Notes under the pieces: generated by a model
What the model was told of the DNA's origin: nothing
Databases searched by the model: none
What the model saw: the letters and a program-made list of their open reading frames with translations, nothing else
Assembly (NCBI GenBank): GCA_016744755.1
Contig: JADGDT010000013.1
Span: 1-48,320, forward strand
Source of the DNA: Ichthyobacteriaceae bacterium
Lineage (GTDB): Bacteria > Bacteroidota > Bacteroidia > Flavobacteriales > JADGDT01
Length of the DNA: 48,320 nucleotides
Direction of reading: 5' to 3'
Shown here: piece by piece, positions 37,710 to 48,320 of the stretch
Layout: every line of letters starts with the position of its first letter
Position numbering within the stretch: position 1 is the stretch's first letter
Program-made: the position numbers and the translations under genes

Positions 37710-38231
37710 TTAAAATCGACTCATTCCCCTAAAAATATCAGATTCTTCTAATGTAACTAACGAGCCCGAAAATGTAATTCTTCTTCCTCTCATTGAATCT
37801 ACCGATGCTGTGGCATATCCGCTCGCATTTACCGAAAGTCGTATTGTTGACCAACCTCGGTTTCCTACCATTTCAAATTTTATAGACGGTAATTTGTTAC
37901 CTTCTTTCTTTATGATTTCGTAATTTCTAACTCTACCAGATAGGGTTATTCCTCCAACACCATTCCAACCTGTAATATTATTGAATGCTAGTTGAACTAC
38001 TCCTTTACCTTTTTCTAATTTTATAAAATTAATTATTGGGTTCATCTGGAAACTTTCTCTTTTCTCGGAATAAACAGTGTTTGCCTCTAATACAAAAGAT
38101 TTTTTCTCGAACAAGTCTGTATAAAAATCTTTAGTAGCTTTAAGTTTTGCTTGTTCTTCGGGGCTAACCGTTTTGTTAGTACCACACGATATTGTAAATA
38201 ATAACATGAATAAAATAACAGTATTTTTCAT
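37710..38231 (-). CDS. DUF4251-like lipoprotein
   Basis: Lipobox LLFTISCGT; NPIINFIKLEKGKGVVQLAFNN...GGITLSGRVRNYEI. Confidence 0.75.
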   Translation of the reverse strand: MKNTVILFMLLFTISCGTNKTVSPEEQAKLKATKDFYTDLFEKKSFVLEANTVYSEKRESFQMNPIINFIKLEKGKGVVQLAFNNITGWNGVGGITLSGRVRNYEIIKKEGNKLPSIKFEMVGNRGWSTIRLSVNASGYATASVDSMRGRRITFSGSLVTLEESDIFRGMSRF

Positions 38232-38328
38232 TGGTATGTTTTTAGTTATATTTTCTTTTTATTTACGTTGTATATGCTTTACGTGAAATATATTGTGCTT
38301 TTATAACAAAGTTCGAAAAGGAATAAAA

Positions 38329-38346
38329 ACGCTAAGAACGCTAAGA
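38329..38346. repeat. Tandem 9-mer ACGCTAAGA x2
   Basis: acgctaagaacgctaaga. Confidence 0.7.
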
Positions 38347-38461
38347 AATATAGTCGAAATATCTATAGCAATAACGTGATATTAGATTTTTTATAATAGA
38401 CACATTCAACTAGCCTCTCGTCTATTTAGACTTGCTCAGCGCAGGCTTTTATAATTACTAA

Positions 38462-38494
38462 CTATCACCTAGATAGTAGTTATCGTGGTGATAG
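38462..38494. repeat. Inverted repeat CTATCACC-N17-GGTGATAG followed by T-rich tract
   Basis: Perfect 8-bp arms, aaccttttt after right arm. Confidence 0.5.
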
Positions 38495-38570
38495 AACCTT
38501 TTTATTCAAAAAACTTACATCTTTATATTTACGGGTAATCAAATATTTTATGCAAAAATAACCATAGAGT

Positions 38571-38819
38571 CTATTTTTTTATAACCCTCTTACTCTCAGA
38601 GAAAGAAGAATTATAAACTTTAAATACATAAACTCCATTATCTAAATTACTAATATTAATTGTTTCGGTATCATTTATTAGTTGTGTTGTTTTTAGTATT
38701 TGCCCAGAAGTGTTATATCTTTCTAATTTTAATTTCTCTGTTTGTTTAAAATTATCTATAACTATTTTTAACTCATCTCTTGTAATGTTAGGATGTATGT
38801 TAACTCTACTATTTTCCAA
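38571..38819 (-). pseudogene. T9SS type A C-terminal sorting domain fragment without a parent gene
   Basis: NIHPNITRDELKIVIDN...LERYNTSGQILKTTQL...ISNLDNGVYVFKVYNSSFSESKRVIKK. Confidence 0.65.
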
Positions 38820-38869
38820 ATCCCATTCGATTCGTTATTAGAGAGAATTAAACTTTCCGTTATTGTTAA

Positions 38870-39040
38870 ACATGCTGTGTAGAGTTTATCATCTTCACCT
38901 GTAAATTTAAAACCACGCTCAAATGAAAGATATATATGAAGTTCCTTTCCTCCTGATATACTTTCAAAATTTATTTTTTATACAAACCATGGTTGAATAA
39001 GACCTAAGGCTAAACTGAAAATTTCGTTACTATTATCCAT
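38870..39040 (-). pseudogene. ISL3-like transposase N-terminal remnant with in-frame stop
   Basis: Reads MDNSNEIFSLALGLIQPWFV*KINFESISGGKELHIYLSFERGFKF, typical ISL3 transposase start. Confidence 0.6.
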
Positions 39041-39173
39041 CAAGTGAATTTAAGGATTTTTATATTACCCACTACAAACGACATAGACCCAAAATAATAA
39101 TATATTATCTCAAAAAAAATACCGCAACTTCAGAAGAAGAGCGGTAATTATTTTAAGTATAAAAATTTATTTT

Positions 39174-40034
39174 TTATCCATTCAATGCTTCGGCACCACC
39201 AACAATCTCTAATATTTCGTTGGTAATAGAAGCTTGACGAGCTTTGTTGTAAGTCAACTTAAGTTCCGATATTAAATCTGTTGCATTATCAGTAGCTTTA
39301 TGCATACTTGTCATACGTGCTCCGTGCTCTGCGGCATTAGAGTCTAAAACAGATTTATGCAATTGTACTCTTAAAGAAGTAGGCATTAAATCAGTAATAA
39401 TACCTTCAACATCTGGCTCAAATATGTAATCAGTATTACTAGTTGAATCAGATTCAGTAGCAACAATAGGCAATAATTGCTCATCCATCAGAATTTGAGT
39501 GGCAGCATTTTTAAACTTATTGTAAACAACATCTATTCTGTCATACTCTCCTGTTGCAAAGTTATCCATAGCCCAATTAGCTATTTCAGAAGTATTATTA
39601 AAAGTAAGATCTTCAAATAAATCACTGTGGTTTGCTACAACGTTGTAGGTTTTAACAGCAATCTCATTAATTCTTTTACCAATAGTTAATATTTCAACAT
39701 CTACATCAGAATATCTTTCGCTTATAATGGCATTCACTTTTTTACCAACATTAGCGTTAAAAGCACCACACAATCCACGGTTAGATGAAATTGCAACAAT
39801 AAGTACTTTTTTTACTTCGCGCTGATCGGAATAAACAGATTGAGCATCACCATCTAAAGAAGCTGATACGTTTTGTAGTATTTCCTGTAATTTATCGGCA
39901 TACGGACGTAAAGCGAACGCAGCTTCTTGAGCCCTCTTAAGCTTAGAGGCCGAAACCATTTTCATGGCACTCGTAATCTGTCTCGTTGAAGATACAGATG
40001 TAATACGATTTCTAATTTCTTTTAAATTAGCCAT
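39174..40034 (-). CDS. atpG: ATP synthase F1 gamma subunit
   Basis: MANLKEIRNRITSVSSTRQITSAMKMVSASKLKRAQ. Confidence 0.97.
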   Translation of the reverse strand: MANLKEIRNRITSVSSTRQITSAMKMVSASKLKRAQEAAFALRPYADKLQEILQNVSASLDGDAQSVYSDQREVKKVLIVAISSNRGLCGAFNANVGKKVNAIISERYSDVDVEILTIGKRINEIAVKTYNVVANHSDLFEDLTFNNTSEIANWAMDNFATGEYDRIDVVYNKFKNAATQILMDEQLLPIVATESDSTSNTDYIFEPDVEGIITDLMPTSLRVQLHKSVLDSNAAEHGARMTSMHKATDNATDLISELKLTYNKARQASITNEILEIVGGAEALNG

Positions 40035-40099
40035 TTAATATATGATTTATAATGAAGGTTCTTAGATGTATATTACATCAAAGACCCTTCAATACTCAA

Positions 40100-41680
40100 T
40101 TAGTTTTTATATTTTGAAGATAATTCTTTAACTGTAGCACGAAGTACTTCTTCTACTTCGGCAGTTAATTTACCTTGTGCAAGCGTATCTAAAGTATCAG
40201 CGTGCTTATTGTTTAAATATTCTAAATATTCAACTTCAAATTCCTTCATTTTATCAACAGGAACATCCATTAACAAACCTTTAGACCCAGCATAAATAAT
40301 TGCTACTTGATCTTGTACTTTAAAAGGTGAAGCTTGTGCTTGTTTAAGGATTTCAACATTACGTCTTCCTTTGTTAATTACAGCTAAAGTAGCCGCATCT
40401 AAATCAGAACCAAACTTAGCAAATGCTTCTAGCTCTCTGTACTGAGCTTGATCGGTACGCAATGTACCTGCAACTTTCTTCATTGCTTTAATCTGTGCAT
40501 TACCCCCAACACGCGATACAGAAATACCAACGTTAATGGCAGGACGAATACCAGAGTTAAACAAATCAGACTCTAAGAAAATCTGCCCATCGGTAATAGA
40601 AATTACGTTTGTAGGAATATATGCTGATACGTCACCCGCTTGAGTTTCTATAATTGGTAGAGCAGTTAAAGAACCACCTCCTTTTACCTTACCTTTTAAT
40701 GAATCAGGTAAATCGTTCATTTGAGCAGCAATATCATCGCTATCGTTAATTTTTGCAGCACGTTCTAGTAAACGAGAGTGAAGATAAAATACATCTCCAG
40801 GATATGCCTCACGCCCTGGTGGACGACGAAGTAGTAAAGAAACCTCGCGGTATGCCACTGCTTGCTTAGATAAATCGTCAAATACAATTAATGCAGGACG
40901 ACCAGTATCACGGAAATACTCTCCGATAGCTGCTCCAGCAAATGGTGCGTAGTACTGCATTGCTGCAGGCTCCGATGCGTTTGATGCAACAATTACGGTA
41001 TAAGCTAATGCTCCTTTTTCCTCTAATTCGCGTACAATATTTGCGACTGTAGATCCTTTTTGTCCTATAGCTACATAAATACAATATACAGGCTCTCCTT
41101 TATCATAAAACTCTTTCTGGTTCATGATAGTGTCAAGTGCAACTGTTGATTTTCCAGTCTGACGGTCACCAATAATAAGTTCACGCTGTCCACGACCAAT
41201 AGGAATCATAGCATCAATTGCTTTTACTCCAGTTTGTAATGGCTCTGTAACTGGCTGACGATAAATTACTCCTGGAGCTCTACGCTCTAGAGGCATTTCG
41301 AACAACTCCCCACCGATAGGGCCTTTACCATCTATAGGGTTACCAAGAGTGTCAACAACACGTCCCAACATTTCTTCACCAACTTTTAGTGATGAGATAC
41401 GTTTTGTACGTTTAACAGTATCACCTTCTGAAATTTCAGATGATGGACCGAATAATACGATACCAACATTATCTTCTTCGAGGTTAAGCACCATTCCTTC
41501 CATACCGCTTTTGAACTCTACAAGTTCGCCATACTCGGCATTAAGAAGTCCATAAGCACGTGCAATACCATCTCCTACTTCTAGGATGGTACCCGTTTCG
41601 TTTAATTCACCTTCTACTTTGTGTTTAGAAAGTTGTTCTTTCAATATCGCTGAAACCTCAGCAGGTTTTACTTCTGCCAT
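40100..41680 (-). CDS. atpA: ATP synthase F1 alpha subunit
   Basis: [36 protein letters not shown]. Confidence 0.98.
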   Translation of the reverse strand: MAEVKPAEVSAILKEQLSKHKVEGELNETGTILEVGDGIARAYGLLNAEYGELVEFKSGMEGMVLNLEEDNVGIVLFGPSSEISEGDTVKRTKRISSLKVGEEMLGRVVDTLGNPIDGKGPIGGELFEMPLERRAPGVIYRQPVTEPLQTGVKAIDAMIPIGRGQRELIIGDRQTGKSTVALDTIMNQKEFYDKGEPVYCIYVAIGQKGSTVANIVRELEEKGALAYTVIVASNASEPAAMQYYAPFAGAAIGEYFRDTGRPALIVFDDLSKQAVAYREVSLLLRRPPGREAYPGDVFYLHSRLLERAAKINDSDDIAAQMNDLPDSLKGKVKGGGSLTALPIIETQAGDVSAYIPTNVISITDGQIFLESDLFNSGIRPAINVGISVSRVGGNAQIKAMKKVAGTLRTDQAQYRELEAFAKFGSDLDAATLAVINKGRRNVEILKQAQASPFKVQDQVAIIYAGSKGLLMDVPVDKMKEFEVEYLEYLNNKHADTLDTLAQGKLTAEVEEVLRATVKELSSKYKN

Positions 41681-41714
41681 AACTGTATTTATTATGTACT
41701 AAAATTTTGGTCTA

Positions 41715-42272
41715 TTAAAACTTAGGATCGTACAAGTTTTCTTTAAACTCTCTCTGCAATTTCTGCACGTTGTTTAAAATACTTGCATCGTACTGGTAAT
41801 CGCCAATCTTAAGAATGTAACCACCAATAATATCTTCATTTATCTCCTCTACAATTTCTATTCCTTTACCAGTAAGCGCCGATACGTGTTTTTGTATGCG
41901 AGATAATAATTTCTTATTCAATTTTACTGCCGAAATAACCTTAGCTACTTCTACTCCTTTCACCTCATCGTAAAGATGGATAAAACGTTTTACTATTTGC
42001 AGATAAACATCTTCTCTCCCGTTGTTGGCAACAAGAATAAGAAAGTCTAAAGAAAGAGTTTCGATTTTTTTACCGAAAAGCTTTTTAGCAATTTCTATCT
42101 TATTTGCTGTTTTTACAACTGGACTAGAAACATACTCAGCAAAATCAGGGTTTTCTTTAAGTGTGTCACGAACGAGTATCATGTCGTTGTAAACCTTATC
42201 TAAGATTTTCTGATCCTGAGCAACATCAAGTAATGACTTGGCGTATCTGTATGCTACTTTACTTCCGTTCAT
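41715..42272 (-). CDS. atpH: ATP synthase F1 delta subunit
   Basis: VAYRYAKSLLDVAQD...; C-terminal GGYILKIGDYQYDASILNNVQKLQREF; operon position. Confidence 0.95.
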   Translation of the reverse strand: MNGSKVAYRYAKSLLDVAQDQKILDKVYNDMILVRDTLKENPDFAEYVSSPVVKTANKIEIAKKLFGKKIETLSLDFLILVANNGREDVYLQIVKRFIHLYDEVKGVEVAKVISAVKLNKKLLSRIQKHVSALTGKGIEIVEEINEDIIGGYILKIGDYQYDASILNNVQKLQREFKENLYDPKF

Positions 42273-42281
42273 AACTTGCTG

Positions 42282-42797
42282 TTATTGCTTAGTGCTGAAA
42301 TTACCTTCTGCCTCTTCTACTAGTTTTTCAACTAAAGACATTTGAGCTTTCTTGTCAGATAACTCGTTACGTAAAACTTTTTCAGCAATATCTATTGATA
42401 AATCAGCAATCTGATTTTTCAATTCTGTCATTGCCTTCAATGTTTCGTTTTCGATAGATGTTTTAGCTAAAGTAATTAATTTCTCTGCTTCAACTGAAGC
42501 TTCAGATTTAGCATCAGAAATCATCTTATCTTTCATGCTACGAGCATCTTTAAGAAGGTTGTCTCTTTCGATTCTAGCTTCTTTAAGAATTTTCTCGTTA
42601 TCAGCAACAATAGATGCCATTTCCTTTTTTGCTTCTTCTGCCGATTCTAGAGAGTTTTTAATTCCCTCTTCACGTTCGTTTACAGCATCAAGAATTGGTT
42701 TCCAAGCATATTTCTTTAACAAAAGAACTAATCCGATAAAGATTAATGTTTGAAAAACAAACAACCCTAATGAAAAATCTGCAAATAACTTTTCCAT
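42282..42797 (-). CDS. atpF: ATP synthase F0 subunit b
   Basis: FQTLIFIGLVLLLKKYAWKPILDAVNEREEGIKNSLESAEEAKKEM. Confidence 0.95.
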   Translation of the reverse strand: MEKLFADFSLGLFVFQTLIFIGLVLLLKKYAWKPILDAVNEREEGIKNSLESAEEAKKEMASIVADNEKILKEARIERDNLLKDARSMKDKMISDAKSEASVEAEKLITLAKTSIENETLKAMTELKNQIADLSIDIAEKVLRNELSDKKAQMSLVEKLVEEAEGNFSTKQ

Positions 42798-42884
42798 AAA
42801 AATATTTTTAAGCCTTCTATTTAATTTTAATTAACAACTAAGCTGCAACCAACCGTTGCAACAAAGTTGTTGATGTTTTTTGGA

Positions 42885-43076
42885 TTAAGATGCAAATAAT
42901 GCAGCAAATCCGATTCCTTCGATAAGTGCAGCAGCAATAAGCATAGCTGTTTGAATCTTACCAGAAGCTTCAGGCTGACGTGCAATAGCGTCCATAGCTG
43001 AACCACCAATTCTACCGATACCTAATCCAGCACCAATAACGATTAAACCTGCTCCTACAATGTTTGGAATTGTCAT
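42885..43076 (-). CDS. atpE: ATP synthase F0 subunit c
   Basis: GAGLIVIGAGLGIGRIGGSAMDAIARQPEASGKIQTAMLIAAALIEGIGFAALF. Confidence 0.97.
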   Translation of the reverse strand: MTIPNIVGAGLIVIGAGLGIGRIGGSAMDAIARQPEASGKIQTAMLIAAALIEGIGFAALFAS

Positions 43077-43107
43077 AATATATTTATTTTAAAATTAAAC
43101 ATTCAAT

Positions 43108-44217
43108 TTAGTGATCACTATGAGATTCTTCTACAGCCGAACCGAAGTACAAGGCAGAAAGCATAGTGAATATATAAGCTTGCAATAATGCAACTAATAA
43201 TTCAAGTATTGATAACCCGAAAGCTAGACCGAAAGTAAGTGTTCCTCCCATCCAGTTACCGAAAACAAAAATTAACCCTATAATACTCATAAGTACTACG
43301 TGGCCAGCAACCATGTTTGCATACAAACGTATCATCAATGCAAATGGCTTTATAAACATACCAAGCACTTCGATAGGTGCTAAAACTATTCGCATTAATT
43401 TTGGTACTCCTGGCATCCAGAAAATGTGAGACCAGTAATTTTTGTTTGCTGTAAAAGTAGTTATGAAGAAGGTAACTAAAGCCAAAGCCAATGTTACCGT
43501 AATATTTCCTGTTACATTTACTCCAAGTGGAGTAAGACCGAATAGGTTTACAAACCACACGAAGAAAAATATTGTCAGTAAATGACTCATATATCTTTTG
43601 TAGTGTTTCTCTCCTATATTTGGTATTGCAATTTCGTCTCTAATATATAATATTAATGGCTCAAAGAAACGACCTGCTCCTGTTGGAATACCATTGTTGG
43701 TTTTATACGATTTTGCTAAGTTTGTAAACAACCAAAACATTAATGCTGATACAATTAGTATCATTGCAACATTTTTAGTTACCGAAAAATCTAAAGGTTT
43801 GTAGTTTGTCGGGTGATGATGCTCATCGAAATCTAAAGATCCCGCTTCATCAGTTTTGTATATTTTGTTGTGATAAACTTTGTAGAAAACACCTCCTGTT
43901 TCTGCAATATCTTCGCCGTGATGAAACTTAGAAGACATAAACATTTTTATACCATCTTCTTTATCAAATAATATTATTGGCAAAGGCATACCTATGTGTA
44001 CAGCTTCCCCTTCGTCGTTTGTGTACGAAAACAAAGAAAAATCATAAGAATCTTTAAGGTGGTGATCTATAAATTCTTTTTGTTCTGCTTTTACATCTTT
44101 TTCTACAGGTGTACCATGTACATCTTCTGCGTTATTACTATGATCCTGACCTATCGCAAAAATAGATAGTACAAGTAATAAAAATGTTATTTTAATAGAT
44201 AATTTTTTATTTGTCAT
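43108..44217 (-). CDS. atpB: ATP synthase F0 subunit a
   Basis: GAGRFFEPLILYIRDEIAIPNIG...FALMIRLYANMVAGHVVL. Confidence 0.96.
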   Translation of the reverse strand: MTNKKLSIKITFLLLVLSIFAIGQDHSNNAEDVHGTPVEKDVKAEQKEFIDHHLKDSYDFSLFSYTNDEGEAVHIGMPLPIILFDKEDGIKMFMSSKFHHGEDIAETGGVFYKVYHNKIYKTDEAGSLDFDEHHHPTNYKPLDFSVTKNVAMILIVSALMFWLFTNLAKSYKTNNGIPTGAGRFFEPLILYIRDEIAIPNIGEKHYKRYMSHLLTIFFFVWFVNLFGLTPLGVNVTGNITVTLALALVTFFITTFTANKNYWSHIFWMPGVPKLMRIVLAPIEVLGMFIKPFALMIRLYANMVAGHVVLMSIIGLIFVFGNWMGGTLTFGLAFGLSILELLVALLQAYIFTMLSALYFGSAVEESHSDH

Positions 44218-44314
44218 CTTCTTCAGATATCGGTGTTTTAACGTGGCAAATATATTTTTTTTATTTAAGTATCAAAACGAAAAATATGATTTTTTTCATA
44301 TTTTTAAATGACTC

Positions 44315-44725
44315 TCAATTCTCTTTATTTTCTACTGAATTCAGGATTTTTATAAGATCCATTGTTTCAATCAACAAACTAATTAGATAAGGTATAAAGA
44401 ATATACTAAATTCAATTTTAGTTATCACTCCATCTTCTTTAAACTCAGGAGAGAATATCAAAAAGAAAGCTCCAAATTTAACAAAACTTCCTAGCATATA
44501 AAGAAACCCTAGCTGATCGTTGTATTTCTTCTTTAGAAATAATAAAGTTGAAAAAATGAATATTGCCAATAAACCATTTATTAAATACGAAAGTTGTAAA
44601 ATGTAACTTTCTACTGAAATTTCAAAAATTGAATAGATATAAAGTTGCAACCAATAGCTAGGAAATAGAAAAATAAAAACTCTACCCCAAAAATGTAGCA
44701 ATGTGCTTTGCAACTCTTTATTCAT
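44315..44725 (-). CDS. Conserved membrane protein of ATP synthase operon
   Basis: Hydrophobic segments, overlaps AtpZ-like gene. Confidence 0.65.
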   Translation of the reverse strand: MNKELQSTLLHFWGRVFIFLFPSYWLQLYIYSIFEISVESYILQLSYLINGLLAIFIFSTLLFLKKKYNDQLGFLYMLGSFVKFGAFFLIFSPEFKEDGVITKIEFSIFFIPYLISLLIETMDLIKILNSVENKEN

Positions 44726-44948
44726 TTTTATTCATTTTGTTTAATTGTGCAATTAGACTAACTAGCGACAACAAAAAACCTACTATCACCAAAATTAGTG
44801 TGTAGGTTTTTGATTCGGTTTGAAAATAGGAATCAAGCTCGCCCCCCAAATATGAGAATAAGTAAATAATTGCCCCCATTTGTATGCCTAGGCCAGATAG
44901 CTTAAAAAAACTATTTAACTGTTTTTTCTTTTTTTGTTGCTGTTTCAC
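44718..44948 (-). CDS. AtpZ/AtpI-like ATP synthase accessory membrane protein
   Basis: FKLSGLGIQMGAIIYLFSYLGGELDSYFQ; position upstream of atpB. Confidence 0.8.
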   Translation of the reverse strand: MKQQQKKKKQLNSFFKLSGLGIQMGAIIYLFSYLGGELDSYFQTESKTYTLILVIVGFLLSLVSLIAQLNKMNKNE

Positions 44949-45333
44949 TCTTTATCTCTTTTACACTTCCTTTCATTGCGCACGTTGCATCAAAAGTAGC
45001 TCCTGGCTCAATTGCAAGTTTACCAACAGTAACATCTCCAGTAATTTTTGCAGACTGTTTTAACGAAAGCAAATCATTAACTTGGATAGTGCCTGACAAA
45101 GTTCCTTCTACTTCGGCATTGGTACAAATCATAGTTCCAATAATTTTTCCTGATTGTCCTACAACTATTCTTCCTTTTATTTCTATAGTTCCTTCAACAG
45201 TACCATCAACTCTAAAATCACCATCAGATTTTATATCGCCAGTAATTAAAGTTCCAGCAGCTAATACATTTCTTTGGCTACCTCCTACTACTTGTGTTTG
45301 TTCTTTTTTCACTTCTTTATTTTTTGAAAACAT
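44911..45333 (-). CDS. Bactofilin (polymer-forming cytoskeletal protein)
   Basis: LAAGTLITGDIKSDGDFRVDGTVEGTIEIKGRIVVGQSGKIIGTMICTNAEVEGTLSG. Confidence 0.93.
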   Translation of the reverse strand: MFSKNKEVKKEQTQVVGGSQRNVLAAGTLITGDIKSDGDFRVDGTVEGTIEIKGRIVVGQSGKIIGTMICTNAEVEGTLSGTIQVNDLLSLKQSAKITGDVTVGKLAIEPGATFDATCAMKGSVKEIKSETATKKEKTVK

Positions 45334-45337
45334 AATG

Positions 45338-47932
45338 TTATTTATTAACTATTCTCATTTCTTCCGAAAGATATGAGTCTATATTTTTTTTCCGTTGCAA
45401 AATATTAAAATTATATTGAGATATGATAATTGTTTTTACATTTTTATCGGTAATACTGCTTTTAACTAACTTATCTGATATAAACTCTTCCTTGAAATCT
45501 TCTGCTTGTTTCCAATTCTTAAAATTAAAAATTACAAACACATCTTTACTGTGCGAAAAGCTACTTGTGCTTATCATTAACTTTTTTTGCCACACCTTAT
45601 AATCAATGCTACTTCTCAGTTTAGAGAAATCTGTATCTTCATCTGCATAAAGAACTATACGAGGCTTATCAGTATTATTAAAATCAAATTTTCTTTTATT
45701 ATCTCTAGCTAAATCACTCAAATAAGTTTTCGCCGATTCTGAAACATCATCGTTAGGATAATTATACATTACATACTCCAGAGCCACTTCATACTCCTGA
45801 GGAGTACCTAACTTCCCTATTGCAAGAGCTCTTATCAATTCTACCTTAGGTATTATTTCGTCTGATGGATAAATCTTAATTATCTTATCTGATATAATTA
45901 TAGCCTCTCTGAAATCTCTTTCACTGAATTTATTAACTAGACTTTCATATTGTAAATCTACGCCTTGTTTTCCATCTTTATTTACTTCCTCAGGATTATT
46001 AATAATACTAGCATACCTACTATCAGGATAATCATTTAAAATAATGGCTTTATATTCTTTCTCTTTTCTTTGATAACCTAGCTTTTTGTAATTCTTGTAA
46101 AGGTAGTAATATGTAGGTAATTTTATATCTTCCTCTGGGTTATAAGTTAGAAGTATTTCTAGTGTTTTTCCTGAAAGCTCATATTTCCCAAACTGCTCGT
46201 TGTAAATAAGTCCGAGTGCATAGTATGCAAAATTTCTATCAGTTCTCATCACAGCAATTGTATCTGTGTTTGTTGGAAGTTGTGTTGTATAATATTCTAC
46301 TGTGTACAATGGATTTAGTAGCTCTACTTCCTTTTCGGTTTCAATACCTAATTCTTCGTTATTAATTTCCTCTTCTCCTTCTACTTTAGCTGCTAATGTA
46401 TTTACTGGCTTAGATAATATCCTCCATTGATCTTGCAAAGGTCTATCTCCCCATCTTTTCTCGAATTCTAAGCGTCCATTCTGAATAGTAATAGGATTAT
46501 ATAAATAAAAACCACCTGCTTTACCTCCTACTAGGGCATTACCTTCTTCACTATTTTCTTCTGCTAATTTTGCTGCTTCTTCTGCTTCTGCAAGCTTTCT
46601 AGCATCATCTATCTTAAGCCATTCAATATAGTTTTCAAAGAACACTATTCTACTGTCTTTGTCCATATCTACAAGCTTAAGAATACTGTCGTTCCTTTCT
46701 ACTACGTTAATAAATTTAATAACATTATTTAATTGCTTCCTCTTTCTAGCTACATTTCTGTAGTTTTTGTAAGACTTAGACATTGTAGTTAAAGTACTGT
46801 CGTAATAAGCTGCTGCATATTTATACTCTGCCTGATCGAAATAAACATTTCCTAGTAACTCAAAAGATCTTCCTTTTTCATATTTTTTAGATTTTGCTTC
46901 AGCAATAGAAATTATAAGGTTCTCTTCTGCTTTTTCGTAGTACTGATCTTTGTAGTACACATTCCCTAACTCGTAATAAATTTTTTCTTTATCATTGAGA
47001 TTCTTTTTTTCTTCAAGCATTTCTTCTAGATAAGAAATGTATTTTTTTAGTTCGTAAATCTCTGGATCAAAATTCTCTGCTTTATCAAGTTTTGCGTGTA
47101 AAACATATTTATAAGGAGTTCCTATATCTATTACTTTTTCAAATACTTCTGTAGATTTCTTATTCCTACCATCTAATCTGTACATTTGAGCAAGTATGTA
47201 TGCATATCTGGTTTTAACTCGCATATCATCCTCTAACTCTATAGCCTTAACCATATTTTTAATTGCACTATTATATTTTTTCTGTTGCAACATTGCATCA
47301 GAATAATAAGCATAAAGCTGTGGTTTCAACTCTTTTGGCAAATTAGAATTGGCTAGCATCGCATTAATTTCGTTAGCTGCCATCGAATAATTTTGTAATT
47401 CTATCTGTGTTTTAGCCGACCAAAGAAGTGCTTGGTAATAAAATTTTCCTGATCTGAAATTTAATTTTATATAATTAAATGCTTCTAAGGCTGGTAAAAA
47501 TTTAGACTGATAATATCTAGATTTACCTAACAACAAATAAGCTTCATCAATATTTGAATTATACTCAACACCTCCAATATTCATAGAATGTTTTTGAATA
47601 GCTTTGGCTGATTTATCATCGACTTTTTTTAGATGACTACGAGCTTTCATAGCACTCATCCCCGTTTCGAATGGTGATACGGGTAATGTTTCAGTAAAAT
47701 CGTCATTGTAATTATCTACGATTAACTCTTCGGCTTTCTCTAGACTATTTCTACCATTAAAAAGCACATTGTATTTTGCAGATGTTTTATGAAAAGTTTT
47801 ATTTACAAACTTGTTTTTACTGTTAGAACAGGAGAAAAATAGCCATAACATTAAAAAGATCGAGGAGACCTTTATTAAAAGACTAAGGGCATTTCTATGA
47901 TTATATATTGTTAATTCTTTTCGATTCATCAA
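45338..47932 (-). CDS. TPR lipoprotein, PorW/SprE-like (T9SS/gliding associated)
   Basis: Lipobox LFFSCSN; TPR-like repeats; conserved neighbourhood with bactofilin and atp operon in Bacteroidota. Confidence 0.85.
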   Translation of the reverse strand: MMNRKELTIYNHRNALSLLIKVSSIFLMLWLFFSCSNSKNKFVNKTFHKTSAKYNVLFNGRNSLEKAEELIVDNYNDDFTETLPVSPFETGMSAMKARSHLKKVDDKSAKAIQKHSMNIGGVEYNSNIDEAYLLLGKSRYYQSKFLPALEAFNYIKLNFRSGKFYYQALLWSAKTQIELQNYSMAANEINAMLANSNLPKELKPQLYAYYSDAMLQQKKYNSAIKNMVKAIELEDDMRVKTRYAYILAQMYRLDGRNKKSTEVFEKVIDIGTPYKYVLHAKLDKAENFDPEIYELKKYISYLEEMLEEKKNLNDKEKIYYELGNVYYKDQYYEKAEENLIISIAEAKSKKYEKGRSFELLGNVYFDQAEYKYAAAYYDSTLTTMSKSYKNYRNVARKRKQLNNVIKFINVVERNDSILKLVDMDKDSRIVFFENYIEWLKIDDARKLAEAEEAAKLAEENSEEGNALVGGKAGGFYLYNPITIQNGRLEFEKRWGDRPLQDQWRILSKPVNTLAAKVEGEEEINNEELGIETEKEVELLNPLYTVEYYTTQLPTNTDTIAVMRTDRNFAYYALGLIYNEQFGKYELSGKTLEILLTYNPEEDIKLPTYYYLYKNYKKLGYQRKEKEYKAIILNDYPDSRYASIINNPEEVNKDGKQGVDLQYESLVNKFSERDFREAIIISDKIIKIYPSDEIIPKVELIRALAIGKLGTPQEYEVALEYVMYNYPNDDVSESAKTYLSDLARDNKRKFDFNNTDKPRIVLYADEDTDFSKLRSSIDYKVWQKKLMISTSSFSHSKDVFVIFNFKNWKQAEDFKEEFISDKLVKSSITDKNVKTIIISQYNFNILQRKKNIDSYLSEEMRIVNK

Positions 47933-48252
47933 CCGGTACTTATATTTTCCAAATAATTCGATAAAAATAGACTAATTACAACAACTATAACGAATAAAAT
48001 CAAAGCATATTTTCGGTTGTTAACAAATATTTATTGTGAAGTTGATATTTAGCCACATAAAACAAATTTCAATGTTCTGTAATGTTGTGTGAAAGTGCCT
48101 TTAATCAGATTATATATTTTGATACAGTTATGAATAATTCTAAAGAAAAAGTTGAAACAAAGGCAATCTTATAACAAATTAACTTGAGTTTTTAAAAGTA
48201 TATTTAATCAAAAAAAAATATACTACCTTAAATCCGCAAGTTAATTCATGAA

Positions 48253-48300
48253 AAAAATAAGCCAAAGCACAGTGTAAAAGACTTTACAAAGTGTTTGGCT
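48253..48300 (-). terminator. Nested hairpin, probable minus-strand terminator of an off-window gene
   Basis: AGCCAAAGCAC/GTGTTTGGCT outer stem and TGTAAA-AGAC-TTTACA inner stem; minus strand continues TATTTTTTT. Confidence 0.5.
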
Positions 48301-48320
48301 ATAGAAAAATCATCACCTAT

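Noticed and set aside
38329-38346. ACGCTAAGA duplicate as a functional repeat element
   Set aside because: Only two copies; such short CGCTAAGA-like repeats are common intergenic debris
42827-43009. 60-aa minus-strand ORF and 43256-43558 100-aa ORF
   Set aside because: Out-of-frame overlaps with atpE and atpB

Overview
AT-rich Bacteroidota chromosomal window. It opens with the 3' end of mnmE, followed by an integrated island of about 24 kb (about 89-24034). The island is bounded by two near-copies of the last codons of mnmE (FCIGK-stop, differing only at third codon positions). It carries a Zn-finger/HTH excisionase-like gene, a tyrosine integrase, an RHH protein, a CHC2/Toprim primase-helicase and an iteron-like presumptive replication origin. 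Its cargo is what I read as a complete phosphorothioation-dependent defence locus: a divergent sspA-like cysteine desulfurase; sspB (DUF4007)-sspC (P-loop ATPase)-sspD (PP-loop/PAPS-reductase-like); an sspE-like DUF262-DUF1524 nuclease; and an SspFGH-like operon (PLD-helicase, small protein, Zn-hook SMC-like ATPase, 170-aa protein). That last operon is headed by an XRE regulator with two palindromes upstream. The right part of the island has an AbiEi antitoxin with a collapsed AbiEii toxin and an AlbA_2/RecG-like protein with a (GDKL)n tandem repeat. To the right lies a decayed second element (a second excisionase-like gene without an integrase, and two convergent HipBA modules), then a junk region with gene remnants. 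The rest is ordinary backbone: alpha-2-macroglobulin and pbpC, a DUF4251 lipoprotein, an ISL3-like transposase remnant, the atpG-A-H-F-E-B operon with an AtpZ-like gene, a bactofilin, and a PorW/SprE-like TPR protein. All family calls are by eye from motifs; no database search was run.
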